This document shows positions 51,115-60,324 of a stretch of 64,000 bases of DNA, one piece after another. Origin of the DNA: Chitinophagaceae bacterium (GTDB lineage Bacteria; Bacteroidota; Bacteroidia; Chitinophagales; Chitinophagaceae). The translations under genes were made by a program, and so were the position numbers. The stretch covers positions 80,357 through 144,356 of the forward strand of contig JAHBTL010000013.1 in assembly GCA_019638615.1 (NCBI GenBank), read 5' to 3'. Each line of letters opens with the position of its first letter. The first letter of the stretch is position 1. Under the pieces are notes generated by a model, which saw only the letters and a list, made by a program, of their open reading frames with translations, was not told the DNA's origin and made no database searches.

Positions 51115-51223
51115 AATGTATGATTGCTTTTATAAAGATAAAACTACCAAATATGAAAATTATTATAGCGGGAGTCGGTTTTGTAAGAGCAAATGATGCT
51201 GTATAATCCGCGCTTTTTGACTT

Positions 51224-51511
51224 TCAATGCAGCAAAGCGGAAGTGATCTCCTCCCATTCTTCCTGTAACGATACAGATGGGAATCTTTTGCCGGCACGGT
51301 TATACCAATACCGTGCATTGCCGTTGTCGCCTTCCTTGCGGTGCAGATACGCATGTATCCAGGCGGCAGTGCTGTCTTCCACGTGCTGGATGATATCATG
51401 TGCCTTCTCCCAGTCGCCTTTACCGTCGTACCACAATGCCTGCAGGTATAATGAAACAGGGGAAGGAGGGGAAGGTTGCTCCAGGCTTAGTACAAAGTTG
51501 TTCAATTCCAT
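51224..51511 (-). CDS. Small conserved-looking helical protein
   Basis: 95 residues from ATG 51511 (an earlier in-frame start at 51553 would cover the promoter box). TPR-like repetition is suggested by LYLQALWYDGKGDWEKAHDI and WIHAYLHRKEGDNGNARYWY, each with the A/W/Y spacing of helical repeats. No other family recognised. Its -7 box is 4 nt from the ATG, so the mRNA may be leaderless. Divergent from the PfkB kinase gene. Confidence 0.7.
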   Translation of the reverse strand: MELNNFVLSLEQPSPPSPVSLYLQALWYDGKGDWEKAHDIIQHVEDSTAAWIHAYLHRKEGDNGNARYWYNRAGKRFPSVSLQEEWEEITSALLH

Positions 51512-51515
51512 ACGG

Positions 51516-51523
51516 CAAATATA
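51516..51523 (-). promoter_or_regulatory. Candidate -7 promoter box of the small TPR-like gene
   Basis: TATATTTG on the minus strand, exact TAnnTTTG, 4 nt before the ATG at 51511. Confidence 0.45.
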
Positions 51524-51589
51524 ATTTTTGTATCCGCGCATTACGCCCGCCACCAGGGTAAAAAATTTTTAAGCCATCCTGAATACGCT

Positions 51590-51597
51590 TAGCTTTG
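51590..51597 (+). promoter_or_regulatory. Candidate -7 promoter box of the PfkB kinase gene
   Basis: TAGCTTTG, exact TAnnTTTG, 41 nt before the ATG. With the box at 51516-51523 it makes a back-to-back promoter pair in the 127-bp divergent region. Confidence 0.45.
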
Positions 51598-51638
51598 CAC
51601 GATTCTAAACCAATTCTATTTATTAAACAAATTATAGC

Positions 51639-52568
51639 ATGTCTCTTATAGTAGTAGGTTCCATGGCTTTCGACGCAATTGAAACACCTTTTGGTAAAAG
51701 CAATAAAATCGTTGGAGGGGCCGCTACCTATATAGCATGGAGCGCTTCCAATTTCACCCGCCCCGTTAAGCAGATATCCGTGGTAGGAGGTGATTTTCCG
51801 CAGGAAGAGCTGGGTCTGCTCGCAGCACGCGGAGTACAAATGGAAGGGGTACAAATCAAAAAAGACAAGAAATCATTTTTCTGGAGCGGCAGGTATCATA
51901 TGGACATGAATACCCGCGATACGCTCGAGACCCAATTAAACGTATTGGGAGAATTTGAACCGGTGGTGCCCGAAAGCTACCAGGGCGCTGATATACTGAT
52001 GCTGGGGAATCTTTCGCCGGCAGTACAGTTGAGCGTAATAGAGCAGTTGCAAAAACGTCCTAAGCTTACCGTGCTGGACACGATGAACTTCTGGATGGAG
52101 TCAGCGATGCCCGACCTGGAAAAGGTTTTGAAGCATGTAGATGTACTATTGGTGAACGACAGCGAGGCAAGACAGCTCAGCGCCCAGTATTCGCTGGTAA
52201 GAGCCGCCAAAGAGATCATGAAAATGGGCCCCAAATACCTGGTGATCAAAAAAGGAGAACATGGCGCCCTGCTTTTTCATGCCGATCACGTGTTTTTTGC
52301 ACCGGCTCTTCCGCTGGAAGATGTATTTGATCCCACAGGCGCCGGAGATACGTTTGCAGGAGGCTTTACAGGTTACCTAGACAGCACCAGGGATTTTTCA
52401 TTCGAAGGAATGAAATCTGCCATCATAGTAGGCTCAGCCATTGCTTCTTTTTGTGTTGAGAAGTTTGGCACTACACGCTTAAAAGAACTTACGCGCCAGG
52501 AAATTGATGAACGCATTCAGCAATTTGTTGAACTGGTTAACTTCGATATTTCACTCGTAAACAAATAA
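51639..52568 (+). CDS. PfkB-family carbohydrate/nucleoside kinase
   Basis: 309 residues. PfkB signature 2 is DPTGAGDTFAGGFTGY (about 229-244) with the catalytic Asp of GAGD; signature 1 region includes KIVGGAATYIAWSASNF. Substrate could be a ribose- or adenosine-like sugar; relatives in Bacteroidota are often annotated as sugar kinase only. First gene of a tightly packed run with a gamma carbonic anhydrase (11 bp) and gcvT (29 bp). Complete. Confidence 0.9.
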   Translation: MSLIVVGSMAFDAIETPFGKSNKIVGGAATYIAWSASNFTRPVKQISVVGGDFPQEELGLLAARGVQMEGVQIKKDKKSFFWSGRYHMDMNTRDTLETQLNVLGEFEPVVPESYQGADILMLGNLSPAVQLSVIEQLQKRPKLTVLDTMNFWMESAMPDLEKVLKHVDVLLVNDSEARQLSAQYSLVRAAKEIMKMGPKYLVIKKGEHGALLFHADHVFFAPALPLEDVFDPTGAGDTFAGGFTGYLDSTRDFSFEGMKSAIIVGSAIASFCVEKFGTTRLKELTRQEIDERIQQFVELVNFDISLVNK

Positions 52569-52579
52569 CCTGCTGAACA

Positions 52580-53131
52580 GTGGCACTTATTTTACCAGTT
52601 AAGGAAGTATTGCCGGTTTTTGGCGCCAATTGTTACCTGGCCCCCAATGCCACCATCGTAGGTGATGTTACGATGGGCGACGATTGCAGCGTGTGGTTCA
52701 ATGCGGTAGTAAGAGGTGACGTAAATGCCATTCGTATAGGCAATAAAGTAAACATACAGGATGGCGCCGTGATACATTGTACCTATCAGAAAACGAAAAC
52801 CATCATTGGCAACAATGTAAGCGTCGGGCACAATGCCATTGTTCACGGGTGTGTAATACACGACAATGTACTGGTAGGCATGGGCGCCATTGTAATGGAC
52901 AATGCGGAAGTAGGCAGCAATTCTATTATTGCCGCAGGCGCTGTAGTGCTGGAAGGGACTAAAGTAGAAGCCGGTTGTATCTATGCGGGCGTTCCTGCCC
53001 GAAAGGTAAAAGACATTTCGCAGGAGCTGATCAGCGGGGAAATCAATCGTATCGCCAATAACTACCTGATGTACAGTGGCTGGTTCAAAACTGAGGTGAA
53101 AGAAAACATTGCTAAAAGAACAGAAATATAA
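52580..53131 (+). CDS. Gamma carbonic anhydrase family protein
   Basis: 183 residues, GTG start at 52580. Left-handed beta-helix built of hexapeptide repeats (IVGDVTMGDDCSVWFNAV, VRGDVNAIRIGNKVNIQDG, IVHGCVIHDNVLVGMGAIV). The zinc-ligand histidines fall at VIHCTYQK, SVGHNAIVHG. YrdA/CaiE-type proteins may bind metal without carbonic anhydrase activity. Located 11 bp after the PfkB gene and 29 bp before gcvT, so probably co-transcribed. Confidence 0.9.
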   Translation: MALILPVKEVLPVFGANCYLAPNATIVGDVTMGDDCSVWFNAVVRGDVNAIRIGNKVNIQDGAVIHCTYQKTKTIIGNNVSVGHNAIVHGCVIHDNVLVGMGAIVMDNAEVGSNSIIAAGAVVLEGTKVEAGCIYAGVPARKVKDISQELISGEINRIANNYLMYSGWFKTEVKENIAKRTEI

Positions 53132-53160
53132 TCACACATAACAGGTAATCGTTTAATAAA

Positions 53161-54279
53161 ATGAAACAAACGCCTTTTACAGCAAAACATATAGCCGCAG
53201 GAGCAAAAATGGTGGATTTTGCCGGGTATAATATGCCGGTGAGTTATACAGGCATCAACGATGAACACGCTGCCGTCCGGAATAATGCGGGAGTGTTTGA
53301 TGTAAGCCATATGGGCGAGTTCATTATCAAAGGCGAACATGCGCTGGATCTGATACAGCGGGTTACTACCAATGATGCTTCGAAGCTGACCGCTGGTAAA
53401 ATCCAGTATAGCTGTATGACGAATGAAAACGGCGGTATTGTAGATGATCTGCTGGTGTATTGTATTGAAGAATATAATGCATCATCCGGTAAAGGGGGAG
53501 TGTATATGCTGGTGGTGAATGCATCCAATATTGAAAAAGACTGGGACTGGATCACCTATCATAATACAGCCGGCGCCGAAATGCACAATATATCCGACAA
53601 AACCTGTTTGCTGGCTATACAGGGCCCGAATGCTGCCAGGATTTTACAACCGCTTACAGCGCTCGACATACTGAATGTAAAATATTACACTTTTGTAAAA
53701 GGGAAGTTTGCAGGGATAGACAATGTACTGATCAGTGCAACCGGTTATACCGGAGCCGGCGGGGTAGAAATATATTTTGAGGACAAAGACGGCAATGCCG
53801 ATAAAATATGGACTGCTATCTTTGAAGCCGGTGCATCGCAGGGGTTGAAACCGATAGGGCTCGGTGCCAGGGATACGCTGAGGCTGGAAATGGGCTATTG
53901 CCTGTATGGGAACGATATAGACGACTTCAGCACACCGCTGGAAGCGGGGCTGGGCTGGATAACCAAATTCTCCAAAAATTTTACAGCCAGTGAGTATTTA
54001 CAAAAGCAAAAAGCTGCGGGGCCCGATAAAAAGCTGGTTGGTTTTGAAATGATAGATAAGGGTATTCCCCGGCACGATTACCGCATAAAGGACGCTGAAG
54101 GCAACCTGATAGGGCGGGTAACTTCCGGAACCCAGTCGCCCACATTAGGAAGAGCGATCGGTATGGGCTATGTAAGTATGGGTTTCGCCCCTATAGACAG
54201 TGAAATTTATATTGAAGTACGGGACAAAATGCTAAAAGCCAGGGTATCAAAATTACCGTTCGTTCAACAACAATCTTAA
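53161..54279 (+). CDS. gcvT: Glycine cleavage system T protein (aminomethyltransferase)
   Basis: 372 residues. Transfers the methylene unit from lipoyl-bound aminomethyl to tetrahydrofolate, releasing ammonia. N-terminal signature [18 protein letters not shown], then [29 protein letters not shown] (folate-binding), [21 protein letters not shown] and the C-terminal barrel. Other glycine cleavage genes (gcvH, gcvP) are not in the window; gcvH often lies after sprA in this phylum, beyond the left edge. It is in a run with PfkB kinase and gamma carbonic anhydrase. Confidence 0.95.
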   Translation: MKQTPFTAKHIAAGAKMVDFAGYNMPVSYTGINDEHAAVRNNAGVFDVSHMGEFIIKGEHALDLIQRVTTNDASKLTAGKIQYSCMTNENGGIVDDLLVYCIEEYNASSGKGGVYMLVVNASNIEKDWDWITYHNTAGAEMHNISDKTCLLAIQGPNAARILQPLTALDILNVKYYTFVKGKFAGIDNVLISATGYTGAGGVEIYFEDKDGNADKIWTAIFEAGASQGLKPIGLGARDTLRLEMGYCLYGNDIDDFSTPLEAGLGWITKFSKNFTASEYLQKQKAAGPDKKLVGFEMIDKGIPRHDYRIKDAEGNLIGRVTSGTQSPTLGRAIGMGYVSMGFAPIDSEIYIEVRDKMLKARVSKLPFVQQQS

Positions 54280-54362
54280 GCTGTTTTTCGTTATCATCCG
54301 AGCCTGCTCATTAAACCAGGACAGGCCTTTTTGTTGATCACAACCAAAATCTACAACTTCCT

Positions 54363-54836
54363 ATGTCACTTATCCATTTAACTACCTTTATTAAAGCTCC
54401 CGTAGAAAGGGTCTTTGATCTTTGCCGTAATACCACTATGTACAGGAAAGCGCTTGAAGCAAGAAGGGAGCAATTGAAAGCAAGCGCAACAGACGTTTTG
54501 GTAAAAGAAGGCGACACGGTTACACTTTCCGCCAAACATCTGGGTAAAACCCGCGCTTTGACCGCAAGGGTCATTGAAATGGAAATGAACGAAAAGTTCG
54601 TGGAAGAACAGGTCAAGGGTGATCTAAAAAGCTTCCGGCACGAGCACTATTTTAAACCGGTTGAAAACGGGACCATCGTAATTGACATGGTAGAAATGGA
54701 GGAACCCCGCGATACTGTAGGCGGCATGCTCGGGAAGCTGTTCATGAAAAAATACTTTGAAACCCTGCTCAGCAAACGCAATGAGCTGATCAAGCAGTAT
54801 GCCGAGTCTGACAAATGGCGTGCTATAATGGGTTGA
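54363..54836 (+). CDS. SRPBCC (START-like) family protein
   Basis: 157 residues. The polyketide cyclase/START helix-grip fold is suggested by the opening LIHLTTFIKAPVERVFDLCR (membrane- or ligand-binding SRPBCC start), the strand run TVTLSAKHLGKTRALTARVI, and the C-terminal helix KKYFETLLSKRNELIKQYAE. SRPBCC proteins bind hydrophobic ligands; no substrate is inferable. It is 83 bp after gcvT, same strand. Confidence 0.85.
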   Translation: MSLIHLTTFIKAPVERVFDLCRNTTMYRKALEARREQLKASATDVLVKEGDTVTLSAKHLGKTRALTARVIEMEMNEKFVEEQVKGDLKSFRHEHYFKPVENGTIVIDMVEMEEPRDTVGGMLGKLFMKKYFETLLSKRNELIKQYAESDKWRAIMG

Positions 54837-54899
54837 TCCTTGCTCAACCGCTGTTTTAATGATTACAATGTTATTTCATGCTGTTCGCGGCGTCTTGCT

Positions 54900-54950
54900 A
54901 TGCGCGGCGTCCCTCGCCGCGCATGGATTTGTTGTCGCCTCCTGGCGACA
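54900..54950. repeat. Pair of short perfect hairpins with TCC-type loops
   Basis: ATGCGCGGCG (54900-54909) pairs with CGCCGCGCAT (54915-54924) across TCCCT; TGTCGCC (54933-54939) pairs with GGCGACA (54944-54950) across TCCT. A third hairpin with a TCCT loop lies at 63967-63986. They lie in the gap between the SRPBCC gene and purQ. Confidence 0.65.
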
Positions 54951-54991
54951 GCCGCCTGTAAGTTTGACCATTTCTTCCCTGCAATATTCCC

Positions 54992-54999
54992 TACCTTTG
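54992..54999 (+). promoter_or_regulatory. Candidate -7 promoter box of purQ
   Basis: TACCTTTG, exact TAnnTTTG, 26 nt before the purQ ATG; a TTTG lies 25 nt upstream, somewhat far for a -33 element. Confidence 0.45.
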
Positions 55000-55025
55000 C
55001 CATGTAACAAATTCATATTATCAGA

Positions 55026-55703
55026 ATGAAATTCGGTGTTGTTGTTTTCCCCGGCTCCAATTGCGATGCGGATATGATCAATGCTTTACGTGATGACCTG
55101 GGTCAGGAAGTAGTTGAACTGTGGCATAAAGATGAAGATCTTGGCATGTTCTCTACCGAAGACTGCATTGTACTGCCGGGCGGATTTTCTTTCGGCGATT
55201 ACCTGAGATGCGGCGCTATAGCCCGTTTCAGTCCCATGATGCAAAGCGTAATTGATTTTGCCAATAAAGGCGGTAAAGTATTGGGTGTTTGCAATGGATT
55301 CCAGGTTTTGTGCGAAGCCGGTTTGCTGCCCGGCGCGCTGCTGCGCAATGAAAACATGAAATTTGTTTGTAAAAACCTCTACATCAAAGGAGCAGACGAT
55401 GTGGTGTTGAAAATACCGATCGCGCATGGCGAGGGTCGTTTTTATGCCGACGAAAAAACACTGGCCCAACTGGAAGCCGACGGACAGGTGATCTACCGCT
55501 ATTGCGATGAAAACGGGAATATTACGCCGGAAGCCAATCCTAACGGCAGTGTTAATAATATAGCCGGTATTACCAATGCCGGAAGAAATGTTTTTGGTAT
55601 GATGCCCCACCCCGAGCGAGCATGCAACGAAAAGCTGGGTAATACAGATGGAAAGAAAGTATTGCGCGACCTTCTTTTGGCTGTTAAAGAAGTGGTGGCT
55701 TAG
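55026..55703 (+). CDS. purQ: Phosphoribosylformylglycinamidine synthase glutaminase subunit PurQ
   Basis: 225 residues. Class I glutamine amidotransferase that feeds ammonia to PurL in purine synthesis; the separate PurQ (and PurS/PurL) arrangement replaces the single large PurL. Catalytic Cys89 ([10 protein letters not shown]) and the His-Glu pair in [10 protein letters not shown] are visible; N-terminal [10 protein letters not shown] is typical. No PurL or PurS gene is adjacent. Complete. Confidence 0.95.
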   Translation: MKFGVVVFPGSNCDADMINALRDDLGQEVVELWHKDEDLGMFSTEDCIVLPGGFSFGDYLRCGAIARFSPMMQSVIDFANKGGKVLGVCNGFQVLCEAGLLPGALLRNENMKFVCKNLYIKGADDVVLKIPIAHGEGRFYADEKTLAQLEADGQVIYRYCDENGNITPEANPNGSVNNIAGITNAGRNVFGMMPHPERACNEKLGNTDGKKVLRDLLLAVKEVVA

Positions 55704-55783
55704 AACGGATTTTACATTTCTTTAAGTCTTTTTATGTGATTTTTGAAGAGGTGTAAACGTTTATGCAATCTATAAGGAATTAT

Positions 55784-56245
55784 ATGAAAAAGCTATTTCT
55801 ACTTGCTATATCAGTATTCAGCGTTCATTTTTTGTGTGCCCAATCGGGCTCTGCCAGGATGGTGAACTGGGCTTTTGAATCTAAAAAGCTGAATGACAAT
55901 ACTTACGAGTTAAAATTCACAGCCGGCATCGGCGGTAACTTTCATATATATGCTCAGAATGCGGGGGTAGACGGTCCGATCCCCACCACATTTACTTTTA
56001 ACGCCAATCCTGTATTAAGCCTGGATGGAAAAGTAAAAGAAGTGGGGAAAATGGTGAAAAAACATGAAGAAGTCTGGGGCGGCGATGTTAATTTTTACGA
56101 GAAAACAGTAGCGTTCATACAGGTTGTTAAATTGAAAAAGAAAATAAAAACAAACCTGACCGGCAAAGTGGAATTTATGGTTTGTAACGATAAGGAATGT
56201 TTGCCTCCGGCAGAAGTTCCCTTCAAGCTTGCAGTAGGAGGTTGA
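55784..56245 (+). CDS. Stand-alone DsbD-alpha-like periplasmic protein
   Basis: 153 residues from ATG 55784 (an in-frame start at 55763 precedes the signal peptide). Signal peptide MKKLFLLAISVFSVHFLCAQ, then a DsbD N-terminal-like immunoglobulin fold: FTAGIGGNFHIYAQNAGVDG, TTFTFNANPVLSLDGKVKEV and the Cys pair VCNDKECLPPAEVPF. In DsbD this domain passes electrons to periplasmic partners; here the membrane and thioredoxin-like domains are absent, so it must work with another protein. Ends at a bidirectional terminator. Confidence 0.82.
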   Translation: MKKLFLLAISVFSVHFLCAQSGSARMVNWAFESKKLNDNTYELKFTAGIGGNFHIYAQNAGVDGPIPTTFTFNANPVLSLDGKVKEVGKMVKKHEEVWGGDVNFYEKTVAFIQVVKLKKKIKTNLTGKVEFMVCNDKECLPPAEVPFKLAVGG

Positions 56246-56272
56246 TAAAAATCAATTGGAGTTAAGAGATAA

Positions 56273-56306
56273 AAAAAATGAGGCTGCATGAACAGCCTCA
56301 TTTTTT
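56273..56306. terminator. Bidirectional terminator between convergent genes
   Basis: Perfect 14-bp arms (AAAAAATGAGGCTG at 56273-56286 and its complement at 56293-56306), loop CATGAA, with T-runs on both strands. It serves the DsbD-alpha-like gene (+) and the ECF sigma gene (-). Confidence 0.85.
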
Positions 56307-56324
56307 CTTGGTTGTGTAGATGTT

Positions 56325-56906
56325 TTACAATGCAATTTGTTTTTCCTGCATCATTTTACGCAGGTTGATTAAACCATAGCGCATACGACCCAGGGCAGTG
56401 TTAATGCTGCAGTCGGTCATTGTCGCGATTTCTTTAAAACTCAATTCGGCATAATGCCTTAAAATGATCACTTCGCGCTGGTCTTCGGGAAGGCGGTCCA
56501 GCATTTCGCGAACGCGATCATGGCTTTGACGCTGCATCATGCGGCGGTCAACGCCATCTTCGGAAAAATTGATCACTTCAAAAATGTCGCGATCATCACC
56601 TGTTTTAATAGCAGGTGTGCGTTTAACTTTACGGAAATGATCTACGCACAGATTGTGTGCAATACGCATTGCCCATGGCAAAAACTTCCCTTCTTCAGTG
56701 TAACGTCCACTGCGAACAGTATCAATTACTCTGATAAACACATCCTGGAAAATGTCTTCTGCCAGGTACTTGTCTTTAACAAGCAGAAAAATGGAAGTGT
56801 AAATTTTGTCTTTGTGACGGACGATTAGGGTTTCAAGTGCAGATGCGTCTCCACTCATAAATAAGTGGATCAATTGCTGATCAGGCAAATTGGTCAGGGG
56901 TTTCAT
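56325..56906 (-). CDS. ECF RNA polymerase sigma factor
   Basis: 193 residues. Sigma-70 region 2 (YLAEDIFQDVFIRVIDTVRS, FLPWAMRIAHNLCVDHFRKV) and region 4 (LPEDQREVIILRHYAELSFK, EIATMTDCSINTALGRMRYG) are both complete; the linker in between is short as in ECF factors. No anti-sigma gene follows or precedes it, so it is not one of the SusCD-linked FecI-type units. It controls unknown genes. Confidence 0.93.
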   Translation of the reverse strand: MKPLTNLPDQQLIHLFMSGDASALETLIVRHKDKIYTSIFLLVKDKYLAEDIFQDVFIRVIDTVRSGRYTEEGKFLPWAMRIAHNLCVDHFRKVKRTPAIKTGDDRDIFEVINFSEDGVDRRMMQRQSHDRVREMLDRLPEDQREVIILRHYAELSFKEIATMTDCSINTALGRMRYGLINLRKMMQEKQIAL

Positions 56907-57283
56907 AAACTTCTACGGTTTTTAATGGTTGGGATTTTGTATTTCCCAATATCACACAACTAAGAAGTAGAAGTCTAAATCAAATAGGCTTTAATGATTT
57001 AATTCTAGTTTCTTTCGTACGATATTGGGACTGCTAAAATATAGCTTTTTTTTATATAGCCAAATTTTTATTAAATAATTTTCGATTAACATTTGAAAAT
57101 TTCAGATAAACGACAAAATATTAAATAAATGCTGCCGGATACAATAAATAAACAGCCCGATTCTTAAATAAATCTCTACCGGCATGTAGAATAATTCCTA
57201 CACTTCTTCGTTGACTGTGCCCTGTGAAAAAAAACGTATCCGTCTACACTAACAATTTTGGATAAAACTAAACTATTTAGTAT
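56907..57283. other. AT-rich divergent intergenic region
   Basis: About 380 bp between the ECF sigma gene and uvrA, markedly AT-rich. I see no ORF worth calling, and no exact TAnnTTTG for the sigma gene. It holds the promoters of both divergent genes and possibly an alternative-sigma promoter. Confidence 0.5.
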
Positions 57284-57291
57284 TACTTTTG
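57284..57291 (+). promoter_or_regulatory. Candidate -7 promoter box of uvrA
   Basis: TACTTTTG, exact TAnnTTTG, ends 9 nt before the uvrA ATG; a TTTTG lies 23 nt upstream, a longer spacer than usual. The mRNA leader would be very short. Confidence 0.4.
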
Positions 57292-57300
57292 TGACTCTTT

Positions 57301-60126
57301 ATGACAGCTATATCCGGTAAAAAGAAATCCGCCTCCGTTCAGCAGCCAAATGGCATTTTAATAAAAGGCGCCAGGGTGCACAATCTCAAAAATGTTACGG
57401 TTGAAATTCCGCGCAACAGGTTTATTGTGGTAACAGGCGTGTCGGGCTCAGGAAAATCTTCCCTCACTATCGATACGCTTTTTGCAGAGGGGCAACGCCG
57501 TTACGCGGAAAGCCTGAGCGCTTATGCCAGGCAGTTTCTCAACCGGATGGACAAACCGGATGTGGATTTTATAAAAGGGCTGTGCCCGGCGATTGCTATA
57601 GAACAAAAAGTAGTTACCCGCACGCCCCGTTCTACCGTGGGCAGTATGACCGAGGTATATGAATACCTGCGCCTGCTGTATGCCAGGATCGGTAAAACCA
57701 TTTCACCGGTAAGCGGCCAGGAAGTAAAGAAAGATGATGTAAAAGATGTAGTGGATGCCATCGCCAGACTCAATGCCGGCGACAAAGTGCTGATTCTTTC
57801 ACAATTTTATATAAAGGGCAAGCGCAACATCAGGGAAGAGTTGAACATCCTTTTGCAAAAAGGATTTTCAAGATTGTATGTTGACAGCTCGGGCGCACCC
57901 GGTGAAATACTGCGGATTGAAGATGCGCTGGAAAGCAAGGACACCGATCTTAAAAAAATATTCTCCGGAAAAAACGCGGTGTTTATTCTCATTGACCGTA
58001 TCGCGGTAAAAGACTTTGATGAAGACGATACACACCGCCTGGCAGATTCGGTTGGCATCGCTTTTTTTGAAGGAGAAGGGGAAGTAGTGATTGAAATGAA
58101 CGGCAGCAGGAAAACTCAATTCTCCAATAAATTTGAACTGGATGGAATAAAGTTTGAAGAACCTGTTCCCAATCTTTTTTCATTCAACAATCCCTATGGA
58201 GCCTGCCCTGTTTGTGAAGGGTTTTCGCAGGTATTGGGCATTGACGCCGACCTGGTGATCCCCAACCCACGGTTAAGTGTATACGAAGGAGCCGTAGCCC
58301 CCTGGAAAGGTGAAAAGCTAAGCGCCTGGAAAGACCAGTTTGTACGGGCGGCGAAACATTTTGGTTTCCCTATTCACAAGCCGGTCATTGATCTTACCAA
58401 ACAACAGTACGATGAATTATGGAATGGCAATCAATACGCCCACGGGATCAACGATTTTTTTAAGGAAGTAGAGCAGAACTTATACAAAGTACAATACCGT
58501 GTACTGCTATCCCGCTACCGCGGCAGGACCATTTGCCCGGAATGTAAGGGATATCGTTTACGCAAAGAAGCTTTGTATGTAAAAGTGGGGCAGAAGCATA
58601 TTGGCGAATTGTGCGAAATGCAGGTACGCGATTTGAAAGCATGGTTTGATGAGCTGAAGCTGAGCGAATACGACCGGCAGGTGGCCAAGCGCATATTAAT
58701 AGAAATAAAGCAAAGGCTGCAGGTGTTGTTGGATGTAGGGTTAGGATATCTTACGCTCAGCCGGCTGGCAAACAGCCTGAGCGGCGGTGAAAGCCAGCGC
58801 ATACAGCTTACACGCAGCTTAGGAAGCAATCTCACCAACTCATTGTATATACTCGATGAGCCATCCATCGGATTGCATTCCCGTGATACTGCCCGGCTAA
58901 TAAAAGTGTTGAAAGAATTAAGAGACCTGAATAATACGGTTGTGGTGGTGGAACACGATGAAATGATGATGCGGGAAGCGGATCATATCATTGATATGGG
59001 GCCATTGGCAAGCCATTTGGGCGGGGAGGTAATTGCAGAAGGCGACTACGATGCGATCGTCAGCAATCCCCAAAGCCTCACCGGTAAATACCTGACAGGG
59101 GAATTAACAATCAATATTCCTCCTGCCACGCGTAAATGGAAACGTTCCGTAATAGTGGAAGACGCCCGGCAAAACAACCTCAAAGGGATTTCAGTGGAGT
59201 TTCCACTAAATGTGCTGTGTGTAATAAGCGGCGTAAGCGGCAGCGGCAAAACTACTTTGGTTAAACAGATCTTATATCCCGCGCTAAAAAAATTAAAGGG
59301 TGAGTTTGTGGACAAAGTAGGATTACATAAAAGCATTAAGGGAGATATAGATTATATTACACAGATAGAGCTGGTAGACCAGAACCCGATAGGGAAATCG
59401 TCAAGAAGCAATCCCGTTACTTACATTAAAGCATACGATGAGATAAGGGATTTATATGCGCGGCAACCGATGAGCAAGATCAACGGATTTCAGCCCAAAC
59501 ATTTTTCTTTTAATGTAGATGGGGGAAGATGCGATGCCTGCAAGGGGGAAGGAGAACAGATTGTGGAAATGCAGTTTTTGGCAGATGTACATCTTACCTG
59601 CGAGGTATGCGGCGGTAAACGATTCAAGGAAGAAGTGCTTGCGGTAACCTATAAGGAGAAAAATATTTTTGATGTGCTCGAAATGAGCGTAGATGGCGCG
59701 CTGCAATTTTTTAAAGATGAAAAAGACATTCTTTCGAAATTAAAACCGCTTGCAGATGTGGGCCTGGGATATGTAAAGCTGGGGCAGTCGAGCGATACCT
59801 TATCCGGTGGTGAAGCGCAGCGTGTGAAGCTCGCTTCGTTTTTAGGTAAAGGAAAAGCGCAAGGGCATATCCTCTTTATTTTTGACGAACCCACTACCGG
59901 TCTTCATTTTCATGACATCAACAAGTTACTGGCATCTTTTAATGCATTGATCGACCAGGGACATTCCATTTGGGTTATTGAACATAATACGGATGTTATT
60001 AAAAGCGCGGATTGGGTAATAGACCTGGGGCCGGAAGCAGGTGATGAAGGTGGTAACCTGGTATTTGCGGGCACACCTGCAAATTTGAAAAAAGTGAAAG
60101 AAAGTTATACGGGAAGATATTTGTAA
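57301..60126 (+). CDS. uvrA: Excinuclease ABC subunit UvrA
   Basis: 941 residues, the normal UvrA size. Damage-recognition ATPase of nucleotide excision repair. Two ABC cassettes: Walker [12 protein letters not shown] (residues about 46-56) and a second [14 protein letters not shown] signatures [11 protein letters not shown] and [11 protein letters not shown]. Zinc-binding Cys sites CPVCEGFSQ with CPECKGYRL, and [14 protein letters not shown] with CEVCGG. It is complete with no frameshift. A BRO-N/DinD-like gene follows 198 bp downstream; any damage-response link there is inference. Confidence 0.97.
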   Translation: MTAISGKKKSASVQQPNGILIKGARVHNLKNVTVEIPRNRFIVVTGVSGSGKSSLTIDTLFAEGQRRYAESLSAYARQFLNRMDKPDVDFIKGLCPAIAIEQKVVTRTPRSTVGSMTEVYEYLRLLYARIGKTISPVSGQEVKKDDVKDVVDAIARLNAGDKVLILSQFYIKGKRNIREELNILLQKGFSRLYVDSSGAPGEILRIEDALESKDTDLKKIFSGKNAVFILIDRIAVKDFDEDDTHRLADSVGIAFFEGEGEVVIEMNGSRKTQFSNKFELDGIKFEEPVPNLFSFNNPYGACPVCEGFSQVLGIDADLVIPNPRLSVYEGAVAPWKGEKLSAWKDQFVRAAKHFGFPIHKPVIDLTKQQYDELWNGNQYAHGINDFFKEVEQNLYKVQYRVLLSRYRGRTICPECKGYRLRKEALYVKVGQKHIGELCEMQVRDLKAWFDELKLSEYDRQVAKRILIEIKQRLQVLLDVGLGYLTLSRLANSLSGGESQRIQLTRSLGSNLTNSLYILDEPSIGLHSRDTARLIKVLKELRDLNNTVVVVEHDEMMMREADHIIDMGPLASHLGGEVIAEGDYDAIVSNPQSLTGKYLTGELTINIPPATRKWKRSVIVEDARQNNLKGISVEFPLNVLCVISGVSGSGKTTLVKQILYPALKKLKGEFVDKVGLHKSIKGDIDYITQIELVDQNPIGKSSRSNPVTYIKAYDEIRDLYARQPMSKINGFQPKHFSFNVDGGRCDACKGEGEQIVEMQFLADVHLTCEVCGGKRFKEEVLAVTYKEKNIFDVLEMSVDGALQFFKDEKDILSKLKPLADVGLGYVKLGQSSDTLSGGEAQRVKLASFLGKGKAQGHILFIFDEPTTGLHFHDINKLLASFNALIDQGHSIWVIEHNTDVIKSADWVIDLGPEAGDEGGNLVFAGTPANLKKVKESYTGRYL

Positions 60127-60324
60127 GCAGTTTCTGAACTTTCAAAAAGCACATTCATTCGATAAGGATACGGGTTTTTATTCAGTACATTTCTCTTGAA
60201 AATTTATTATTGTTTTTTGGCCAAGAGGAACTCCCATGTCCCGAAAATTTCGGGATTCATTCATCCTTGGTGTATTTTATAAACGAAAAATTTCATGTAC
60301 GTTTGTTATAGAAAATAGTTGACT

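Noticed and set aside
55784-56906. ECF sigma factor and DsbD-alpha-like protein as a sigma/anti-sigma or redox-stress unit
   Set aside because: The genes are convergent and separated by a bidirectional terminator.
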